Shown here: piece by piece, positions 4,459 through 6,872 of the stretch
Layout of the letters: the number at the start of each line of letters is the position of its first letter
Numbering within the stretch: the stretch's first letter is position 1
NCBI GenBank assembly: GCA_036520315.1
Contig: DATDJZ010000181.1
Coordinates: 1 to 6,872, forward strand
Reading direction: 5' to 3'
From: DASUPK01 sp036520315
GTDB taxonomy: Bacteria; Actinomycetota; Thermoleophilia; Solirubrobacterales; 70-9
DNA: 6,872 nt
Notes under the pieces: generated by a model
What the model was told of the DNA's origin: nothing
Seen by the model: only the letters and a program-made list of their open reading frames with translations
Databases searched by the model: none
Program-made: the position numbers and the translations under genes

Positions 4459-5454
4459 GTGCGCTACTTGATCACTGGCGGATCGGGGTACATCGGCGGC
4501 CGGCTGACCGACGAGCTCTCCGGGCGCGAGGAGACCGAGAAGATCATCGATGTCGACCTGCGCCCGCCGCCCAGGACCTGGCCGAACCACGAGTTCGTCA
4601 AGGCCGACATCAGGGACCGGCGCAAGATGCAGGAGCTGCTGGAGCGGCACGAGATCGATGCGGTCCTGCACTTCGCCTTCGTCCTCAATCCGATCCGCGA
4701 CGAGGCGAAGATGTACGACATCGATGTCAACGGGACCGCCGCGGTCCTGCAGGCTGCCCAGGACGCCGGCGTCAAGCAGGTGATCCAGACCTCGTCAGCG
4801 ACCGCCTATGGCGCCTTCCCGGACAACCCGAAGCCGATCGCCGAGGATTGGCCGGTACGGGGCGCCCCCGACTTCTCCTACGCCAAGCACAAGGCCGACT
4901 CCGACCGGATCGCCCAGCTCTGGGCACTCGAGAACCCGGACGCGGTGATGACGATCGTGCGGCCCTCGATCGTCTTCGGCCCGAGCGTCGACAACTACAT
5001 CGTGCGTGCCTTCGCGAACAACCCCTTCGTGCCGATCCTCGACGGGGTCGACGAGGAGTTCCAGCTGGTGCACGAGGACGACGTCGTCTCCGCCCTGATC
5101 GCGCTGCTCGACGGCAAGCACGAGGGCGCCTTCAACCTGGCCGGGGACGGTCTGCTGACCTGGGGCCGAGCCGCGGAGATCGTCGGCAAGAAGACGCGCA
5201 ACCTCTCCCTGAAGAACATGAAGCGCTTCAACAACGCGATGTGGAAGCTCCACGTTCCGCGGACGGAGGCGCCGGCAGGGAACCTCGACTTCATCCGCTA
5301 CCCGTGGGTGGTCTCGACCGAGAAGCTCAAGTCGACGACCGACTGGCAGCCGAAGTACGACACCCTCGAGACCTTCAAGATCACGATGCGAGCGAAGGGC
5401 CTCCTGCCGGATTCGGGGGCCGCGGTCCAGACGCCCACCGCGCCGGTCGCGTAG
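4459..5454 (+). CDS. extended SDR-family NAD(P)-dependent epimerase/dehydratase
   Basis: The 331-residue protein has the full extended short-chain dehydrogenase layout. The dinucleotide-binding motif is TGGSGYIGG (6-14), the second strand ends IIDVDLR (29-35), and KADIRD (48-53) contacts the adenine in relatives. HFAF is at 71-74 and VNGT at 90-93. The catalytic set is TSSATAYG (111-118) with Y141-AKH-K145, the YxxxK pair. RPSIVFGPS (168-176) marks the substrate-side loop. This family converts nucleotide sugars or reduces small carbonyl compounds; the acidic end of strand 2 (D31/D33) favours NAD over NADP. The exact substrate is not evident, and no sugar-pathway neighbour is present. The C-terminal tail (about 315-331) is Ala/Pro-rich and probably disordered. 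GTG 4459 is supported by the promoter 7 nt upstream and by the Rossmann motif beginning at once. tRNA-Val follows 29 bp downstream. Confidence 0.9.
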   Translation: MRYLITGGSGYIGGRLTDELSGREETEKIIDVDLRPPPRTWPNHEFVKADIRDRRKMQELLERHEIDAVLHFAFVLNPIRDEAKMYDIDVNGTAAVLQAAQDAGVKQVIQTSSATAYGAFPDNPKPIAEDWPVRGAPDFSYAKHKADSDRIAQLWALENPDAVMTIVRPSIVFGPSVDNYIVRAFANNPFVPILDGVDEEFQLVHEDDVVSALIALLDGKHEGAFNLAGDGLLTWGRAAEIVGKKTRNLSLKNMKRFNNAMWKLHVPRTEAPAGNLDFIRYPWVVSTEKLKSTTDWQPKYDTLETFKITMRAKGLLPDSGAAVQTPTAPVA

Positions 5455-5468
5455 CAGCCGCCAGCCGC

Positions 5469-5474
5469 TAAATT
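5469..5474 (+). promoter_or_regulatory. putative -10 box (TAAATT) of tRNA-Val
   Basis: TAAATT fits TANNNT and ends 9 nt before the first base of the mature tRNA. It is the only AT-rich patch in the 29-bp gap after the SDR gene. No clear -35 box is visible in the end of that gene. Confidence 0.4.
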
Positions 5475-5483
5475 CTCTGCCCC

Positions 5484-5556
5484 GGGCGCATAGCTCAGTT
5501 GGGAGAGCGCCGCCTCGACAAGGCGGAGGTCGCTGGTTCGAGCCCAGCTGTGCCCA
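5484..5556 (+). tRNA. tRNA-Val (GAC)
   Basis: All four stems pair: acceptor GGGCGCA/TGTGCCC (one G-T), D stem GCTC/GAGC, anticodon stem CCGCC/GGCGG (5510-5514/5522-5526) and T stem GCTGG/CCAGC around TTCGAGC. The anticodon GAC is at 5517-5519, giving valine, with discriminator A5556. The CCA end is not encoded. The anticodon loop reads TCGACAA, so the base before the anticodon is C rather than the nearly universal T33. Confidence 0.93.
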
Positions 5557-5564
5557 TCGGGACC

Positions 5565-5602
5565 GCGCTCCCGCCAGTTTGCGGCAAACCGCGACGGAGC
5601 GC
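5565..5602 (+). terminator. stem-loop downstream of tRNA-Val, probable transcription end
   Basis: GCGCTCC (5565-5571) pairs with GGAGCGC (5596-5602), CGC (5572-5574) with GCG (5591-5593), and GTTTG (5577-5581) with CAAAC (5585-5589) around CGG. The structure starts 8 nt after the tRNA. Only a weak T-rich run follows (AGTTCTGG), so it may act as a 3' processing or Rho-assisted stop rather than a classic intrinsic terminator. Confidence 0.5.
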
Positions 5603-5676
5603 AGTTCTGGAGCTATTCCCGCGGCGATCAGGATGATCATCGCCGCCGCCTAGATCTTCTCCCCGGGACCCGAAGC

Positions 5677-5725
5677 GGGTAGCCGAGGGGTAGCAGCCGA
5701 GCGGGTAGCAGAGCGATTGCTACCC
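5677..5725. repeat. three direct GGGTAGC copies and one inverted copy
   Basis: GGGTAGC occurs at 5677-5683, 5688-5694 and 5703-5709, in a loosely repeated GCGGGTAGC-(A/C)GAG context. Its complement GCTACCC is at 5719-5725. The third copy and the inverted one form a perfect 8-bp stem (GGGTAGCA 5703-5710 with TGCTACCC 5718-5725) with a 7-nt loop. The arrangement could bind a protein or form an RNA hairpin with alternative partners. Confidence 0.6.
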
Positions 5726-6116
5726 CCGGGAGGTGCCATCGACTGAGTCGCCGCGGGCCTAGGAGCCGATGACAACTCCGAGGCCGAGGGATATCTCCCC
5801 GGATGGAGGGACCGGCTACGCGAAAAACCGTCCCCCTGCAAAGGGAATCGAATCTCGAGCACGATCGACCGCGGCACCAGACCAGCTCTAAAAGCTTCCC
5901 CAGCTTGAGCAGAGATGCGGGGAGGGCGCGGTCGACCAGGACTCGAACGGGACCGCCGGAGCCAGACCCCCCTGATCCACCAGGACCGAATCGGGCTACC
6001 TGGAGGAGGAGCAGGACCGGGCGAGGTGGGATCCGTGGGAGGGCTAGCGACTTCGGAGGAGATGTCGGAGCCCCAGCGTTGGAGGACGGGACGCGAAGGG
6101 TGGTCAAGAGACCCCG

Positions 6117-6166
6117 AAAACAGAAAAGGAGCGGCCCCCCAATTCCCCGTAGGAAAGGACCGCTCC
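6117..6166 (-). terminator. intrinsic terminator for minus-strand transcription
   Basis: Read on the minus strand, GGAGCGGTCC pairs with GGGCCGCTCC over ten positions, with one G-T pair, and is followed at once by TTTTCTGTTTT. On the plus strand the same position would be a C-A mismatch and no T-tract follows, so the signal points to the minus strand. The nearest minus-strand gene upstream of it is the SnoaL-like gene ending at 6499. Confidence 0.6.
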
Positions 6167-6215
6167 GACCTAGATATCGGCCGCACCGGCCCTGCACTGA
6201 AGAAAGGAACGGAAT

Positions 6216-6487
6216 ATGCGAAGGGAGTGGGATCCACCGACCAGCAGGCGGCGAAAGCAACTGACCGAGATCAAGCGACGGACGGGGATGTTCATCCCGG
6301 AGGGGATGTCCTTCGAGCTCGCCAACAAGATCATCGACTCCAGCCCGATGTTTGAGAGGGAGCGGCGAGAGCGGCGAGCGCGAGGACGGCGGAAGGGATT
6401 CGCCGGGCGAGACGCCCAGCGCAAAAGAAAGCGAGCAAGGCGGAGAAGCGCAACCGACCGATCCAGGTCAAGACCTTCGAGGTCTGA
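6216..6487 (+). CDS. small very basic protein, probable -1 frame change near its middle
   Basis: ATG 6216 follows AGAAAGGA (6201-6208) by 7 nt, one of the best ribosome-binding sites here. The first 47 codons use mostly G/C third positions and give MRREWDPPTSRRRKQLTEIK, then RRTGMFIPEGMSFELANKII and DSSPMFE, with no family I recognise. An arginine-rich run follows. Near 6420-6431 the G/C third-position signal leaves this frame and appears in the -1 frame, which reads PAQKKASKAEKRNRPIQVK, then TFEV, and stops at two consecutive TGA codons (6485-6490). In the original frame the tail becomes an unlikely Arg/Ser-rich string running to 6560 into the neighbouring SnoaL gene on the other strand. The crossover could lie anywhere in 6356-6431. 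A sequencing error, a mutation or programmed slippage near AAAAGAAAG (6423-6431) could explain it. The charge suggests nucleic-acid binding. Confidence 0.5.
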
Positions 6488-6498
6488 TGAGTCTGGGC

Positions 6499-6872
6499 CT
6501 ACTCCCGCAGCCCGGCGGCTTCGAGCGCCTGCCCGCGCTCACGAAACATCTCGGCCTTGACGATTCCGGCCCCACGAAACGTCGAAACCTGCCACCAGTG
6601 CCCCTCTATCGCCGCAGCGCTTCCGGGGGGACGGCCCCGCTGAGCCATCCCGAGGAAGACCTTGTCGCCGCAATCAAGGATCTCGGTGGCTTCGATCGTC
6701 ATCCCATCGAAGGAAGCCACCCACGCCCGCAGCCAGCGCCTCGCCTCCTCTCCGCGATAAGTCCCGGCGTCGGGCGCCTCGGGGCTGACCACCAGCTCGA
6801 AGTCGTCGCCGAGCAGCCCGATCGGGCTGAAGTCTCCGTGGGCGTACTGCTTGAACGCGGCCCGGAGAGCCT
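6499..6872 (-). CDS. SnoaL-like / NTF2-fold protein C (5' end off the window)
   Basis: The reading frame continues without a stop to the window edge and shows at least 123 residues before TAG (6499-6501). It reads ALRAAFKQYAHGDFSPIG at the left, then LLGDDFELVVSPEAPDAGTYRG, which is the pocket strand and turn of SnoaL-like domains. EEARRWLRAWVASFDGMTIEATEILDCGDKVFLGMAQRG follows, and after it HWWQVSTFRGAGIVKAEMFRERGQALEAAGL. The AL-E-AAGL tail matches gene A exactly, and the whole order matches gene B. The GTG at 6790-6792 lies inside the fold and is not the start; the true start should be a few codons beyond the edge. This copy is on the opposite strand from the others and about 5 kb from them, so it is not part of their transcription unit. 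Confidence 0.85.
   Translation of the reverse strand, partial: ALRAAFKQYAHGDFSPIGLLGDDFELVVSPEAPDAGTYRGEEARRWLRAWVASFDGMTIEATEILDCGDKVFLGMAQRGRPPGSAAAIEGHWWQVSTFRGAGIVKAEMFRERGQALEAAGLRE

Larger units (their letters stand above)
5557..6215. other. 659-bp region without a convincing gene
   Basis: Long open frames exist on both strands but give proline/arginine- or glycine/serine-rich products with codon third positions that do not favour G/C, unlike the real genes here. What can be seen is structural: the post-tRNA stem-loop, GCGGCGAT/ATCGCCGC (5621-5628/5639-5646), the GGGTAGC cluster (5677-5725), AAGCT/AGCTT near 5890-5905, and a minus-strand terminator (6117-6166). The region could carry an unrecognised RNA or be decayed DNA next to a tRNA gene, a common insertion site. 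No integrase or transposase remnant was found. Confidence 0.5.

Noticed and set aside
4795..5640. A 281-codon minus-strand open frame across the SDR gene and tRNA-Val
   Set aside because: Its start region is the antisense translation of the tRNA (the familiar GSNQRPPPCRGGALPTEL type string), a known false-gene signature. The rest is antisense to a well-supported SDR enzyme.
5820..5960. tRNA-like fragments (CTGCAAA at about 5838-5844 and a GGACTCGAAC string near 5938-5947)
   Set aside because: The flanking bases do not form T-arm or anticodon stems on either strand, so the resemblance is limited to short loop-like words.
5637..6260. Overlapping long frames on both strands in the gene-poor region
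   Set aside because: The products are low-complexity (Pro/Arg or Gly/Ser/Leu), third codon positions are not G/C-biased as in true genes here, and no start has a ribosome-binding site or promoter.

Overview
This GC-rich window has dense codon use ending in G or C, GTG starts, sparse Shine-Dalgarno sites and several TANNNT boxes 6-7 nt before a start codon. It also carries several small SnoaL/NTF2-like proteins that begin MS(E/K)ENVE and end AL(E/Q)AAGL. Together these suggest a high-GC actinobacterium, most like the Thermoleophilia/Solirubrobacterales. The lineage is an inference from style and gene families, not from a marker gene.

Layout. At 1-46 there is the likely 3' end of a plus-strand gene. 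After a structured spacer, 277-1452 holds SnoaL-like gene A, a short rhodanese-like gene and SnoaL-like gene B. At 1505-1798 a one-pass membrane protein runs in frame into the first codons of a third SnoaL-like gene, which then breaks off. About 30 bp further on is the 3' half of a tRNA-Cys gene with no 5' half (1826-1867), which looks like an attachment-site remnant. A class I methyltransferase (1921-2607) follows. Part of the tRNA end is repeated directly after it (2614-2631), so the methyltransferase sits between short direct repeats.

From 2645 the content looks more like ordinary chromosome: a DUF1772-like membrane protein on the minus strand, then divergent from it a two-pass membrane/coiled-coil protein and an NfeD-like OB-fold protein. 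The last ends inside its own intrinsic terminator. A gene-poor, hairpin-rich spacer (4205-4445) leads to an extended SDR epimerase/dehydratase (4459-5454) with a leaderless-type promoter, and then a complete tRNA-Val(GAC) gene (5484-5556).

The right end, 5557-6215, has no convincing gene. It holds several inverted repeats, a GGGTAGC repeat cluster and a minus-strand intrinsic terminator. A small, very basic protein (6216-6487) follows, probably involving a -1 frame change. A fourth SnoaL-like gene on the minus strand runs off the window edge.

No integrase, transposase, CRISPR array or recognised defence or biosynthetic system is visible. The most noteworthy signals are the orphan tRNA-Cys half with its repeat around the methyltransferase, the truncated SnoaL fusion next to it, and the unexplained structured spacers. 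The SnoaL-rhodanese genes may form a small transcription unit, but their substrates cannot be read from sequence.
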